Source: Rhizobium sp. BT03 (GTDB lineage Bacteria > Pseudomonadota > Alphaproteobacteria > Rhizobiales > Rhizobiaceae). From it: a stretch of 64,000 nucleotides of DNA. Below the pieces are notes generated by a model, which did not search any database, was not told the DNA's origin, and worked only from the letters and a program-made list of their open reading frames with translations. The stretch covers positions 4,004,001-4,068,000 of the forward strand of contig NZ_CP125640.1 of the NCBI RefSeq assembly GCF_030053155.1, given 5' to 3'. The first letter of the stretch is position 1, and every line of letters starts with the position of its first letter. Shown here in pieces: positions 56,564 through 64,000 of this stretch. A program made the translations under genes and the position numbers.

Positions 56564-57463
56564 ATGTCGAGGCATGTTCAAGGGTATCTCTATCTGGCGC
56601 TGGCCATGCTGACCGTCGGAAGCACAGTCATTGCGAGCAAGCTCATCGCCTCCGGCCTGCCGCCATTTACCGCCACCGCCCTGCGCTTCGCGCTGGCTTT
56701 TCCGGTCCTCCTCGTGCTGCTGCGGGCAGGCGGCGTGCGGTTGCCGAAACTCTCCCGGCACGACCGCCTGATCCTCGCCATTCAGGCCGGCGCCGGCAGC
56801 GTCGGCTATACGACGCTGCTGATCTCCGGCCTCAGCCTGACCTCGGCGGCCGATGCCGGCGTGGTCATCGGCACGCTGCCGGTGGTGTCGGCCGCCATTT
56901 CCATTCTGCTGCTGCGCGAAAGGCCCGGGCGCGGCCTGCTTCTTGCCGTGGCGCTGGCGACGGCAGGCGTGCTTTCGATCGCCGTCACGCCGGATGCGGC
57001 CGGCGGGTCGCTCGCCGGCAATGGCCTGATCTTCGGCGCCGTCGTCTGCGAGGGGTTGTTCATCCTGCTGAACAAGAAGCTGAAGACTGACATTCCGCCG
57101 CTCGCCCAGTCGACGCTGATGGCCGGCATCGGCTTCGCCGTCGCCGTCATCCCGGCGGCTTTCGAAGCGCCACTCGCACAGCATATGCCCACAAGCGCCC
57201 TCATTGCCGTCGCCTATTATGCGCTGGTGCCGACGGTCGGCGGCTTCCTGCTTTGGTATGCCGGGGCGGCAAGGGTGAGCGGCACGGAGGCGGCGCTGTT
57301 CACTGCGGTCGCGCCGGTCTCCGCCGTCATGCTGGCTTTCCTCATCCTCGGCGAGCCGATCGGGCTCACCCAGATCGCCGGCATCGCCTGCGTGCTGGCG
57401 GCCGTGCTCGGGCTTGCCCTTGCCGGCAGCCGGGCGGCAATGAATATATCCGGAGAGAGATAG
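56564..57463 (+). CDS. EamA/DMT-superfamily transporter
   Basis: 299 residues, ten spans in two EamA repeats: first from GYLYLALAMLTVGSTVIASKLIASGLPPFTATALRFALAF, second from GLIFGAVVCEGLFILLNKKLKT. Start ATG after AACAGGAGGCGGTGA, a strong site. Typical drug/metabolite exporters; substrate not predictable. The AraC-type gene upstream may regulate it. The B3/B4 gene follows 3 bases after the stop, giving an operon. Confidence 0.9.
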   Translation: MSRHVQGYLYLALAMLTVGSTVIASKLIASGLPPFTATALRFALAFPVLLVLLRAGGVRLPKLSRHDRLILAIQAGAGSVGYTTLLISGLSLTSAADAGVVIGTLPVVSAAISILLLRERPGRGLLLAVALATAGVLSIAVTPDAAGGSLAGNGLIFGAVVCEGLFILLNKKLKTDIPPLAQSTLMAGIGFAVAVIPAAFEAPLAQHMPTSALIAVAYYALVPTVGGFLLWYAGAARVSGTEAALFTAVAPVSAVMLAFLILGEPIGLTQIAGIACVLAAVLGLALAGSRAAMNISGER

Positions 57464-57466
57464 GCC

Positions 57467-58159
57467 ATGCAGTTCCGTCATTCCGATGCGATATGGCAGG
57501 CGTTTCCGGAGCTTCGCGCCGGCGCGCTTCATGTGGACGCTATCCATGCGGATGCCGATGTCGAGACGGCGATCGCGCGCTTCAGGGCAATTGCCGAGGC
57601 CCGGCTGGCCGCCGCGCAGGAGGGGGAATTTCCTGAAATCCAGGCGTGGCGGCGCGGCTTTTCCCGCATGGGGCTGAAGCCGACGCAATATCGCTCAGCC
57701 GCCGAAGCGCTGCTGCGCCGCTTCCGCCAGGAGCATGGCCTGCCGCGCCTGCATCCGCTCGTCGATCTCTGCAATGCGATTTCGCTTGCCTTCGCCATTC
57801 CGATCGCCGTCTTCGACACGGAACGGATCACTGATGATCTCGAGGTTCGGCGGGCCGGCGGCCACGAGACCTATCTGACCTTCGGCGGCGAAATCGAGCA
57901 TCCTGAAGCAAACGAGGTGATCTTCGCGGACGGCGCGGAGAGGGCGCATGCGCGGCGTTGGACGAACCGGCAGAGCGGGCTTTCGGCAGTACGGCCGACG
58001 ACGCGCTCGGCGCTGATCGTTGCCGAGGCGCTGCACGCCTCTGCCGGCGAGGATATCGGCCGGCTGGTCGCAACGCTGGCGGAGGCGCTGGCGCATCACT
58101 GGCCGGCGGCGCCGAAAACGGCGATGCTGAGCCTGGCATCGCCGCGTTTCGAATTCTAA
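57467..58159 (+). CDS. B3/B4 tRNA-binding domain protein
   Basis: 230 residues. The B3/B4 domain of phenylalanyl-tRNA synthetase beta: WRRGFSRMGLKPTQYRSAAEALLRRFRQEHGLPRLHPLVDLCNAISLAFAIPIAVFDTERI and RRWTNRQSGLSAVRPTTRSALIVAEALH. Stand-alone B3/B4 proteins may edit or hydrolyse mischarged tRNA, but this is not established for this family. Directly downstream of the EamA gene (3 bases), a conserved pairing in many proteobacteria that suggests a shared amino-acid substrate. Confidence 0.85.
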   Translation: MQFRHSDAIWQAFPELRAGALHVDAIHADADVETAIARFRAIAEARLAAAQEGEFPEIQAWRRGFSRMGLKPTQYRSAAEALLRRFRQEHGLPRLHPLVDLCNAISLAFAIPIAVFDTERITDDLEVRRAGGHETYLTFGGEIEHPEANEVIFADGAERAHARRWTNRQSGLSAVRPTTRSALIVAEALHASAGEDIGRLVATLAEALAHHWPAAPKTAMLSLASPRFEF

Positions 58160-58241
58160 CGCCTGTCATCAGGAAAGAGCTTGGGGCGGCGGCATGCCCG
58201 CCCTATCTCGGTGAGATCGATATCTCATGGAGACGAACCTC

Positions 58242-58640
58242 ATGTCGGACAAATCGATCAAGATCCCGGGGCCGGATCATCCGATCACCGTCGAGTACAA
58301 TCCCTGCCGCGTCGTCGTGACTGCCGGCGGCAGGACGATTGCCGACAGCCGCGATGCGCTGACGCTGCGCGAGGCCTCCTATCCGCCGGTGCAATATATA
58401 CCGCGCAAGGATGTGGAGATGTCGCTGCTGCAACGCACCGATCATGCCAGCCATTGCCCCTATAAGGGGGACGCGGCCTATTACAGCATCATTCCGGGCG
58501 GCGAGCGCTCCAGGAATGCCGTCTGGACCTACGAGGCGCCGAATGCCGCGGTCAGCAGCATCAAGGACCATCTCGCCTTCTATCCCGATCGCGTCGACGG
58601 CATCGAGGAAATGGCCTCGCCGGAGGCCGGCACCTTCTGA
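58242..58640 (+). CDS. DUF427-domain protein
   Basis: 132 residues from ATG 58242 (GGAG 9 bases upstream); an ATG at 58227 is in frame too. Pattern: ITVEYNPCRVVVTAGGRTIADSRDALTLREASYPPVQYIPRKDVEMSLL, then HCPYKGDAAYYSIIPGG and AVWTYEAP, typical of DUF427 (beta-rich pocket with the HCPYKG-x-A-xYY motif). Function unknown. Slight chance of a shared operon with the B3/B4 gene, as both are plus-strand with 82 bases between. Confidence 0.88.
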   Translation: MSDKSIKIPGPDHPITVEYNPCRVVVTAGGRTIADSRDALTLREASYPPVQYIPRKDVEMSLLQRTDHASHCPYKGDAAYYSIIPGGERSRNAVWTYEAPNAAVSSIKDHLAFYPDRVDGIEEMASPEAGTF

Positions 58641-58710
58641 CGGTGACAGAGGCCTCGGGTGGAACCTGTTGGTTGCGGGATCGTTGACATGATCTAGCGG
58701 GGGATGTGTC

Positions 58711-58944
58711 GTGCCGAAATTCTACTTTCAGCTCCTCGATCGTGATGGCGTCGGGGCGACCGAGACCGGATATGAATTCGCCTCCATCGAGGCCGCCAAA
58801 GCGGAGGCGCGGCGCGTGCTCGCGGAGATGGCCGCCGAAGGTCTGCCGGCAGAACCGCTGAACATGCTGTCGGTGGAACTCTTCGACGAAAGCCGCCGGC
58901 CGCTTGCGGAAATCCGGCTGATTCTCGAGGAAATCGCCAAATAG
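58711..58944 (+). CDS. DUF6894-type small protein (paralogue 1)
   Basis: 77 residues from GTG 58711. Pattern FYFQLLDRDGVGATETGYEFASIEAAKAEARRVLAEMAAEGLP, a short alpha/beta protein common and multi-copy in rhizobia, function unknown. A second copy lies on the opposite strand at 59089-59334. GTG chosen because the conserved MPKFYF start follows it. Confidence 0.75.
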   Translation: MPKFYFQLLDRDGVGATETGYEFASIEAAKAEARRVLAEMAAEGLPAEPLNMLSVELFDESRRPLAEIRLILEEIAK

Positions 58945-59088
58945 CTTCGGCCGGCATGCCGCCTCCGATCGCGCTCGGAGCAATACGCGACTATGTCAAA
59001 TTTAATTGCCGGCTATGAAGGCGGGTCTTAATGCATGTCGCCCGGAAGTGTGCAGCGGTCCCGGGACGACGGCATGCAACGGCGGCCG

Positions 59089-59334
59089 CTAACGCAGGAC
59101 GTCGAGCCATTCATTGTTGAAGACGAGGCTGGCAACCGTCACCGGGTCGCCGCTTTCGTTGCGAACGGTGACGGCGATGATGGTGCGATCACCCGCGGGC
59201 AGTTCGTCACGGGCCACATCCAGCAGGATGCGGGTCACCTCTTTCGGAATGTCCGCGCGCGATCTGAGCTCGGTGCCGTGCTCATCGCGTGTCGGACCTT
59301 CGCCGTTATGCAGATCGAAAAAGTAGCGAGCCAT
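59089..59334 (-). CDS. DUF6894-type small protein (paralogue 2)
   Basis: 81 residues from ATG 59334 (MARYFFDLHNGEGPTRDEHG). Same plan as paralogue 1: FYF/YFFDLH strand, D-x-G turn, helix with EVTRILLDVARDELPAG and a C-terminal strand (IIAVTVRNESGDPVTVASLVFNNEWL). It is divergent from the Crp/Fnr gene at 59443, so that regulator may act on it. The open frame to 59397 adds residues unlike the family. Confidence 0.78.
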   Translation of the reverse strand: MARYFFDLHNGEGPTRDEHGTELRSRADIPKEVTRILLDVARDELPAGDRTIIAVTVRNESGDPVTVASLVFNNEWLDVLR

Positions 59335-59442
59335 GTTTTTTCCTGTCGTCACAGGGGGAAAGTACAGATGAAGACAATTGTTCCCGAGGCTAGGCATTGA
59401 TTCTTATAGAAAATACAGGTCGCATCATCATGATCTCCTCTT

Positions 59443-60183
59443 GTGCTATCGGCGGAAAAGCCCGTGATTGAAGCCCTGCTGCTCAATCTTGGAAGCCGCG
59501 ACGTGCTTTCGGCCGAGGAGGAGAACCTTCTCAGGTCGATCCTGGTCAAGGACAGGCATTTTGTTGCGGGAGAGGATATCGTTCTCGAAGGCAGCCGCCC
59601 GCCCTACAGCACGCTGCTGCTCGATGGTTTCGCGGCGCGCTACAAGGTGATGGCCGATGGCAGCCGACAGATCACCGCGCTGCATGTCGCCGGCGATTTC
59701 GTCGATCTGCATGCCTTTCCCGTCAAGAAGATGGATCACGGCATCGTTGCGCTGTCGACCTGTCATGTCGCCTTCGCCGATCATGCCGACCTCAGGGCGA
59801 TCACCGAGCGCATGCCGCATCTGACCCGGCTGCTCTGGCTCGATACGCTGGTCGATGGCGCCATTCACCGGGAATGGATCGTCGCCATGGGCCGGCGCTC
59901 CAAACGCGCCCATATCGCCCATCTCGTCTGCGAGCTTTTCGTGCGGTTGCAGGTCGTCAAACGGACGCGGGGCGAAAGCTTCCAGTTTCCCTTGACGCAG
60001 ATCGAGATGGCCGACGTGCTCGGCGTTTCCGTCGTTCATCTGAACAAGACGCTGCAGGCGCTCAGGCGCGAGGGGGTCTTCACTTGGGAGAACCGGACGA
60101 TCACGATCGTCGACTGGGAGCGCCTGCAGGAAATCGCCGAATTCGACCCCGCCTATCTGAACATCTTCAAGGAGCCGCGCTGA
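59443..60183 (+). CDS. Crp/Fnr-family transcriptional regulator
   Basis: About 246 residues from GTG 59443; a GTG at 59464 is a second candidate. N-terminal cyclic-nucleotide-type barrel (LEGSRPPYSTLLLDGFAARYKVMADGSRQITALHVAGDFVDLHAF) and C-terminal Crp HTH (FPLTQIEMADVLGVSVVHLNKTLQALRREGVFTWENRTITI). No Fnr-type N-terminal Cys cluster, so it is not an oxygen-sensing FNR by that criterion. Rhizobia have many such regulators linked to stress. Followed by a tiny frame that overlaps its stop (TGATG). Confidence 0.9.
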   Translation: MLSAEKPVIEALLLNLGSRDVLSAEEENLLRSILVKDRHFVAGEDIVLEGSRPPYSTLLLDGFAARYKVMADGSRQITALHVAGDFVDLHAFPVKKMDHGIVALSTCHVAFADHADLRAITERMPHLTRLLWLDTLVDGAIHREWIVAMGRRSKRAHIAHLVCELFVRLQVVKRTRGESFQFPLTQIEMADVLGVSVVHLNKTLQALRREGVFTWENRTITIVDWERLQEIAEFDPAYLNIFKEPR

Positions 60184-60251
60184 TGCCCGACACCGAAGCC
60201 TGGCAGGCAAATGCCGGCCGGCGCGACGTCATGTCCGCGCGTGGCAATTGA
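60183..60251 (+). CDS. Possible 22-residue ORF coupled to the Crp/Fnr gene
   Basis: ATG at 60183 overlaps the preceding stop as TGATG. Product MPDTEAWQANAGRRDVMSAR and two more residues. Coupled translation is possible, but no family and no conservation evidence; may be noise. Confidence 0.2.
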   Translation: MPDTEAWQANAGRRDVMSARGN

Positions 60252-60340
60252 CAAAGCGCTCATCGGAGCAGAACACCGTTTCGACATTCACGAAAACCTC
60301 CTGAAGGCCGCCGCTCCCATCGCCGGCCGGTGACATCGCA

Positions 60341-61561
60341 ATGGACATATCCCAAGGCCCGCGGAGCGTTCTTCGCCACCCCGGCTATCTGAACTTCGCT
60401 GCCTCCCGCGTCTTTTCCTCGCTTGCCTTCCAGTCGATCGGCATTGCCATGGGCTGGATGATCTACGATCAGACGCACAGCGCCTTTGCGCTCGGCCTCG
60501 TCGGCCTCTGCCAGTTCCTGCCGATGGCGGTGCTGACCTTCGTCGTCGGCCATGTCGCGGACCGTTTCGACCGGCGGCGCATCGGCCTCATCTGCCAGCT
60601 GATCGAGGCGGTGACGGCGCTGGTGCTCGCCGTTGCCACCTGGCAGCAATGGCTGACCCCTTCAGGCATCCTCGTCGCCGTCACCGTGCTCGGCGCCGTC
60701 GTCGCCTTCGAGCGGCCGACCATGGCGGCGCTGCTGCCGAATATCGTGCCCGCCTCGATGTTGCAGAAGGCGGTCGCCACCTCCACCTCGCTGATGCAGA
60801 CGGCGCTGATCATCGGCCCCTCGCTCGGCGGCTTGCTCTACGGGCTGAACCCGGTGGCGCCCTTCGCCGTGTCGGCGCTGTTTTTTGCCGCCGCCAGCGT
60901 CAACGTCATCTCGATCCGCCTGCAATGGGCGCCCGGCAAGCGCGAGCCGGTGACACTGGCCTCGGTCTTTGCCGGCGTCTCCTTCATCCGCAGCCGGCCG
61001 GTGATGCTCGGCACGATCTCGCTCGATCTCTTCGCGGTGCTGCTCGGCGGCGCCACCGCGCTCTTGCCGATGTTTGCCCGCGATATCCTCGATGCCGGCC
61101 CTTGGGAGCTCGGCCTTTTGCGCGCCGCACCGGCGATCGGCGCGCTTGCCATGTCGATCGTGCTGGCCCGCCGGCCGCTCGAGAGCAATGTCGGGCGCAA
61201 GATGCTTGCCGCCGTCGCCGTGTTCGGCGTCGCCACCATCGTCTTTTCGCTGTCCACCAACATCGTGCTTTCTGTCGCCGCCCTGCTTGTCGTCGGCGCG
61301 TCGGATACGGTCAGCGTCGTCGTGCGCAGCTCGCTGGTGCAGCTTCTGACGCCGGATGAGATGCGGGGTCGTGTCAGTGCGGTCAACTCGCTGTTCATCG
61401 GCACCTCCAACCAGCTCGGCGAATTCGAATCCGGCATGATGGCGGCAGCCCTCGGCCCGGTCGCCACCGGCATCGTCGGCGGGCTCGGCACTGTTATCGT
61501 CGTGCTCCTGTGGATGCGGCTCTTTCCCGATCTCACCAAGGTCAAGACGCTGCAGGGCTGA
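60341..61561 (+). CDS. MFS transporter (EntS/MFS_3-like)
   Basis: 406 residues, twelve spans. The start FASRVFSSLAFQSIGIAMGWMIYDQTHSAFALGLVGLCQFLPMAVLTFVVGHVADRFDRR gives the MFS_3 motif A (VADRFDRRRIG). Homologues export siderophores (EntS) or macrolides. No siderophore genes are nearby. Upstream 157 bases to the Crp/Fnr gene hold the likely promoter. Substrate unknown. Confidence 0.88.
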   Translation: MDISQGPRSVLRHPGYLNFAASRVFSSLAFQSIGIAMGWMIYDQTHSAFALGLVGLCQFLPMAVLTFVVGHVADRFDRRRIGLICQLIEAVTALVLAVATWQQWLTPSGILVAVTVLGAVVAFERPTMAALLPNIVPASMLQKAVATSTSLMQTALIIGPSLGGLLYGLNPVAPFAVSALFFAAASVNVISIRLQWAPGKREPVTLASVFAGVSFIRSRPVMLGTISLDLFAVLLGGATALLPMFARDILDAGPWELGLLRAAPAIGALAMSIVLARRPLESNVGRKMLAAVAVFGVATIVFSLSTNIVLSVAALLVVGASDTVSVVVRSSLVQLLTPDEMRGRVSAVNSLFIGTSNQLGEFESGMMAAALGPVATGIVGGLGTVIVVLLWMRLFPDLTKVKTLQG

Positions 61562-61636
61562 TGCATGCATGGTGCGTTGAAAGCGGCGGCGGCTCCCGTT
61601 AGGGTCCGCGCAAATCATTAATCGGCGGGGCGGCGC

Positions 61637-62236
61637 GTGACGAAAACTTTTCTATCCTATCTGCTGGCGGTCATTTTCGCCTCGGCGCCGGCGGTGGCAT
61701 CGGCCGATTGGCAGGCGGTGGAAGAGGTGCGGCCCTATTCGATTTCGGGAACGACCGGGGCCGAACTCTACGAATCGATCGGGGCGCGGGGCCCGAAGGC
61801 CGGGCCTACCGGCCGGGTGATCGCGCATACGACGTTCAAGCTGACCTGGACCCGGAAATATGAAGCGCAGGGCAATGCCTGCGTCATCACCACCAACCGG
61901 CCGAAGCTGATCATCACCTATACGCTGCCGAAACCATCGGCCGCGCTGCCGCCGGCCGTCGGCAGCAGCTGGGAGAGCTTCATCACGGGTGTGCAGACGC
62001 ATGAGCGGGTGCATGGCGAGACCATCAAGGAGATGGTCAAGGAAATCGAGACGATGAGCATCGGCCTCACCGTTGCCGACGACCCCGATTGCCAGAAGAT
62101 CCGCATCGAGCTGACCCGCCGCCTCGGCGAAATCTCTGCGAAGCAGCGCCAGCGCGGCCGCGACTTCGACAAGATCGAAATGGGCGACGGCGGCAATATC
62201 CAGCAGCTCATCCTCAAGCTGGTGAATGGGCCTTGA
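61637..62236 (+). CDS. DUF922 secreted zinc-dependent protease-like protein
   Basis: 199 residues. Signal peptide (FLSYLLAVIFASAPAVASA) then the family block YSISGTTGAELYESIGARGPKA and the putative zinc site THERVHGETIKEMVKE (HExxH). The C-terminus has KQRQRGRDFDKIEMGDGG. DUF922 proteins are predicted secreted or periplasmic Zn proteases of unknown substrate. Start 61637 is a GTG (codon read as Met). Confidence 0.85.
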   Translation: MTKTFLSYLLAVIFASAPAVASADWQAVEEVRPYSISGTTGAELYESIGARGPKAGPTGRVIAHTTFKLTWTRKYEAQGNACVITTNRPKLIITYTLPKPSAALPPAVGSSWESFITGVQTHERVHGETIKEMVKEIETMSIGLTVADDPDCQKIRIELTRRLGEISAKQRQRGRDFDKIEMGDGGNIQQLILKLVNGP

Positions 62237-62324
62237 TTGTCTCTGCCGGGCGCTTCCTCCCTGGACCTGCCCGGCCGCTCTCCTATCTCTCTCCCCAGCG
62301 CGGGATGGATGGAGGAGGCGTGTC

Positions 62325-62678
62325 ATGTCCTATGTCGACGGTTTCATCGTGGCGGTGCCGAAGGAGAATATCGAGGCCTACAAGACGTTCTCGACCTTCG
62401 CCGGCACGATCTGGAAGGAATATGGTGCGCTCGAATATGTCGAATGCATCGGCGACGACGTGCCCTATGGCGAACTGACCTCCTTTCCCCGCGCCGTGCA
62501 GGCGAAGGAGGACGAGGTGGTGGTGTTTGCCTGGATCGTCTACCGGTCCCGGCAGCAGCGCGATGATGTCAACGCCAAGGTGATGGCCGATCCGAGGCTC
62601 AAGGGCGACCAATGGCAGATGCCCTTCGACGGCAAGCGGATGATCTATGGCGGCTTCGAGACGCTGATCAAACTCTGA
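62325..62678 (+). CDS. DUF1428 family protein (YbaA-like)
   Basis: 117 residues from ATG 62325 after GGAGGAGG. Family pattern MSYVDGFIVAVPKENIEAY, WKEYGALEYVECIGDDVPYG, VVVFAWIVYRSRQQRDDVNAKVMADPRL and MPFDGKRMIYGGFETLI. Members are small alpha/beta-barrel dimers of unknown function, related to ABM proteins. Encoded between the DUF922 gene and yjbQ. Confidence 0.9.
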   Translation: MSYVDGFIVAVPKENIEAYKTFSTFAGTIWKEYGALEYVECIGDDVPYGELTSFPRAVQAKEDEVVVFAWIVYRSRQQRDDVNAKVMADPRLKGDQWQMPFDGKRMIYGGFETLIKL

Positions 62679-62751
62679 GCCGATCAAGCATTGACTTGCC
62701 TCTTCTGACGCGTCACCTCGCGGCGATAAGATTCCGAGACGGGAGAGCGCC

Positions 62752-63174
62752 TTGCCCCAGACGATCCTGACACTGTCCACACGCGGACAGGGCCTTTACG
62801 AATTCACCGATCAGGCGAACGCCTTCGTCAACCAATCAGGGCGGGAGGAGGGGCTTCTCACCGTCTTCGTGCGCCACACTTCCTGCTCGCTGCTGATCCA
62901 GGAAAATGCCGATCCCGACGTGCAAACCGATCTGCTTTCCTTCTTCCGCCGCCTCGTGCCGCCGGCCTCCGATCCTGGCATGGGCTGGGTCGTGCATCGC
63001 GCCGAGGGGCCGGACGATATGCCGGCGCATATCAAGGCGGCGCTGACGCAGGTCTCGATCGGCATTCCGGTCGCGCGGGGCCGGTTGATGCTCGGCACCT
63101 GGCAGGGCCTCTATCTCTTCGAGCATCGCGACCGGCCGCATCGGCGGGAAATCGTTCTGCATCTCGGTGCCTAG
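62752..63174 (+). CDS. YjbQ/UPF0047 family protein
   Basis: 140 residues from TTG 62752 (product MPQTILTLSTRGQGLYEFTD); no ATG nearby fits and a GGGAGAG site precedes it. Family motifs: VFVRHTSCSLLIQENADPDV, SDPGMGWVVHRAEGPDDMPAHIKAALTQVSIGIPVARGRLMLGTWQGLYLFEHRDRPHRREI. YjbQ proteins can show weak thiamine-phosphate synthase activity; the physiological role is unclear. Followed by a long hairpin. Confidence 0.92.
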   Translation: MPQTILTLSTRGQGLYEFTDQANAFVNQSGREEGLLTVFVRHTSCSLLIQENADPDVQTDLLSFFRRLVPPASDPGMGWVVHRAEGPDDMPAHIKAALTQVSIGIPVARGRLMLGTWQGLYLFEHRDRPHRREIVLHLGA

Positions 63175-63283
63175 AACACGATGATTTTAGGCTCGGTTGG
63201 CCTAAAATCATCCTGTTCTAAATTTAAAGAGTTAGAGCATGATGTCATGAGAAAACCGCACACACTTTTCGGCATCATGCTCT
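63172..63283. repeat. Bipartite intergenic palindromic repeat, copy 3
   Basis: Part one: arms of 21 bases (63172-63192 and 63200-63220, one mismatch, core GATTTTAGGC / GCCTAAAATC). Part two: AGAGCATGATG (63234-63244) / CATCATGCTCT (63273-63283) around AAAACCGC and CACACTTTT. Same plan as at 18629 and 28090. The first hairpin overlaps the yjbQ stop codon and probably ends its transcript. Confidence 0.7.
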
Positions 63284-63438
63284 GAAAGGATTAATCCTTG
63301 TGAATGAGAAGTGAATGGTCGGTTCGAACGCCATTCAGTTTACAGCGTTTACTGTCGAGGCAATCCCTAAGGGAGAACCCAAGCATGTCGCGCAATAACG
63401 ACATGCGTATAAATAAGACCAATCGACGGAGACGCCCC

Positions 63439-63744
63439 ATGACACATTTCCTCGCCAAGGCCTCGCTTGCCGCATTGCTCGCCCTCTGCACCGTCCCGGC
63501 CACGGTCACCACCGCGGCAGCCGCCGGGCCGCAGACGAATTTCGTCGTCGAGGCGCAATATCACCGACCGATTCGCGGCTGCTCGCCGATGCATGCAGTG
63601 CGCAAGGCGCGCGATTTCGGTCTGCGCAGAGCCCAGATCACTCGCATGTCGCCGCGCGTTGTTGTCGTGTCCGGCCGCGACCATCGCGGCTGGGACCGAA
63701 TGGTTTTCGCCAATGTCCGCGGCTGCCCGCTGATCCGGCGCTGA
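63439..63744 (+). CDS. Small secreted protein with signal peptide
   Basis: 101 residues from ATG 63439. Signal peptide MTHFLAKASLAALLALCTVP, cleavage probably after AAAA. The mature part has QTNFVVEAQYHRPIRGCSPMHAVRKARDFGLRRAQITRMSPRVVVVSGRD and ends in ANVRGCPLIRR, with two Cys that could form a disulfide. Basic, possibly envelope-associated. Family unknown to me. Its signal peptide resembles that of the next gene. Confidence 0.7.
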   Translation: MTHFLAKASLAALLALCTVPATVTTAAAAGPQTNFVVEAQYHRPIRGCSPMHAVRKARDFGLRRAQITRMSPRVVVVSGRDHRGWDRMVFANVRGCPLIRR

Positions 63745-63887
63745 GGAATGCGCCGGCAGGCACCGACACGGCGCTTGCCGGCCGCTTTTGCCTTGACGGC
63801 GACACTTTCAGCCGCTTCTTCTCTAATCCGTATGGGTGATTCCCAGGCGGCTCGGCCGCACCGACTTTGAAACGAAAGGTTTTTCGA

Positions 63888-64000
63888 TGATGCAGTTTTT
63901 GGCAAAGGCGGGTCTTGCCGTCATGCTGACCGCCGGCACCCTTGCCGGCACGGTGGCGCCCGCCGCCGCGCAGTTGAATATCATTATCGGCGATCAGGAC
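63888..64000 (+). CDS. Second small secreted protein, N-terminal part (cut by window end)
   Basis: ATG 63888 (or 63891). Visible: MMQFLAKAGLAVMLTAGTLA, then GTVAPAAAQLNIIIGDQD. It is a signal peptide plus a few residues, with the FLAKA start in common with the preceding gene, suggesting tandem paralogues or at least one expression theme. The rest is outside the window. Confidence 0.6.

Overview
This is an ordinary chromosomal stretch of a Rhizobium species, closest in character to the R. leguminosarum / R. etli group. The reasons are high G+C, the divergent dctA / dctBD dicarboxylate locus with a sigma-54 promoter, the trxB-lsrB pair next to two tandem AbcR-type small RNAs, greA next to an LpcC/LpsB-type core glycosyltransferase, a 685-residue housekeeping sigma factor, split carA and carB, and several rhizobial intergenic palindromic repeats. 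I saw no rRNA or tRNA genes, CRISPR arrays, prophage or intact insertion sequences.

Layout. 1-4.6 kb: a Gram-negative sortase (cut by the window edge) with its VIT/von Willebrand substrate, then a GT39-like membrane glycosyltransferase. 4.8-8.7 kb: aspartate aminotransferase, a Phd/PIN toxin-antitoxin pair with a palindromic operator, and two sugar-transferase-like genes. 8.8-15.5 kb: Ca2+/H+ antiporter, small proteins, a LysR regulator divergent from a reductase/epimerase, an APH-fold kinase, and an ArsR-old yellow enzyme pair. 15.6-18.6 kb: two AbcR-type sRNAs, lsrB, trxB and an Lrp-family regulator. 18.7-23.6 kb: dctD-dctB divergent from dctA, with two DctD sites and a -24/-12 promoter. 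23.6-25.1 kb: lpcC and greA. 25.4-28.1 kb: a radical-SAM gene translationally coupled to a DUF4130-UdgX fusion. 28.2-40.1 kb: carB and carA on the same strand, about 7 kb apart, separated by a zinc metallopeptidase, two drug-efflux-type transporters, a small monooxygenase-like protein and an adenylate cyclase-TPR protein. 40.3-51.6 kb: yqeY-like gene, a putative regulator, a structured-RNA candidate, then dnaG, recQ, kbl, tdh, a GFA protein and rpoD. 51.7-64 kb: small and accessory genes (GYD, two DUF930 proteins with TonB-like N-termini, a 53-residue ORF, a second APH kinase, AraC regulator, EamA and MFS exporters, B3/B4, DUF427, two DUF6894 proteins, a Crp/Fnr regulator, DUF922 protease, DUF1428, YjbQ, and two short secreted proteins, the last cut by the window end).

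How parts work together. DctB senses C4-dicarboxylates and DctD activates sigma-54 RNA polymerase at dctA from the two upstream dyads. LsrB (VtlR in Brucella) probably controls the adjacent AbcR sRNAs, which repress many ABC-transporter mRNAs in related bacteria. The radical-SAM/UdgX pair looks like a dedicated DNA-damage module. dnaG and rpoD keep the outline of the classical macromolecular-synthesis locus, with recQ and threonine-degradation genes between them.

Limits: all assignments come from reading the sequence and from remembered family motifs. No database search or RNA folding program was run, so start sites, RNA ends and repeat-family names are best estimates.
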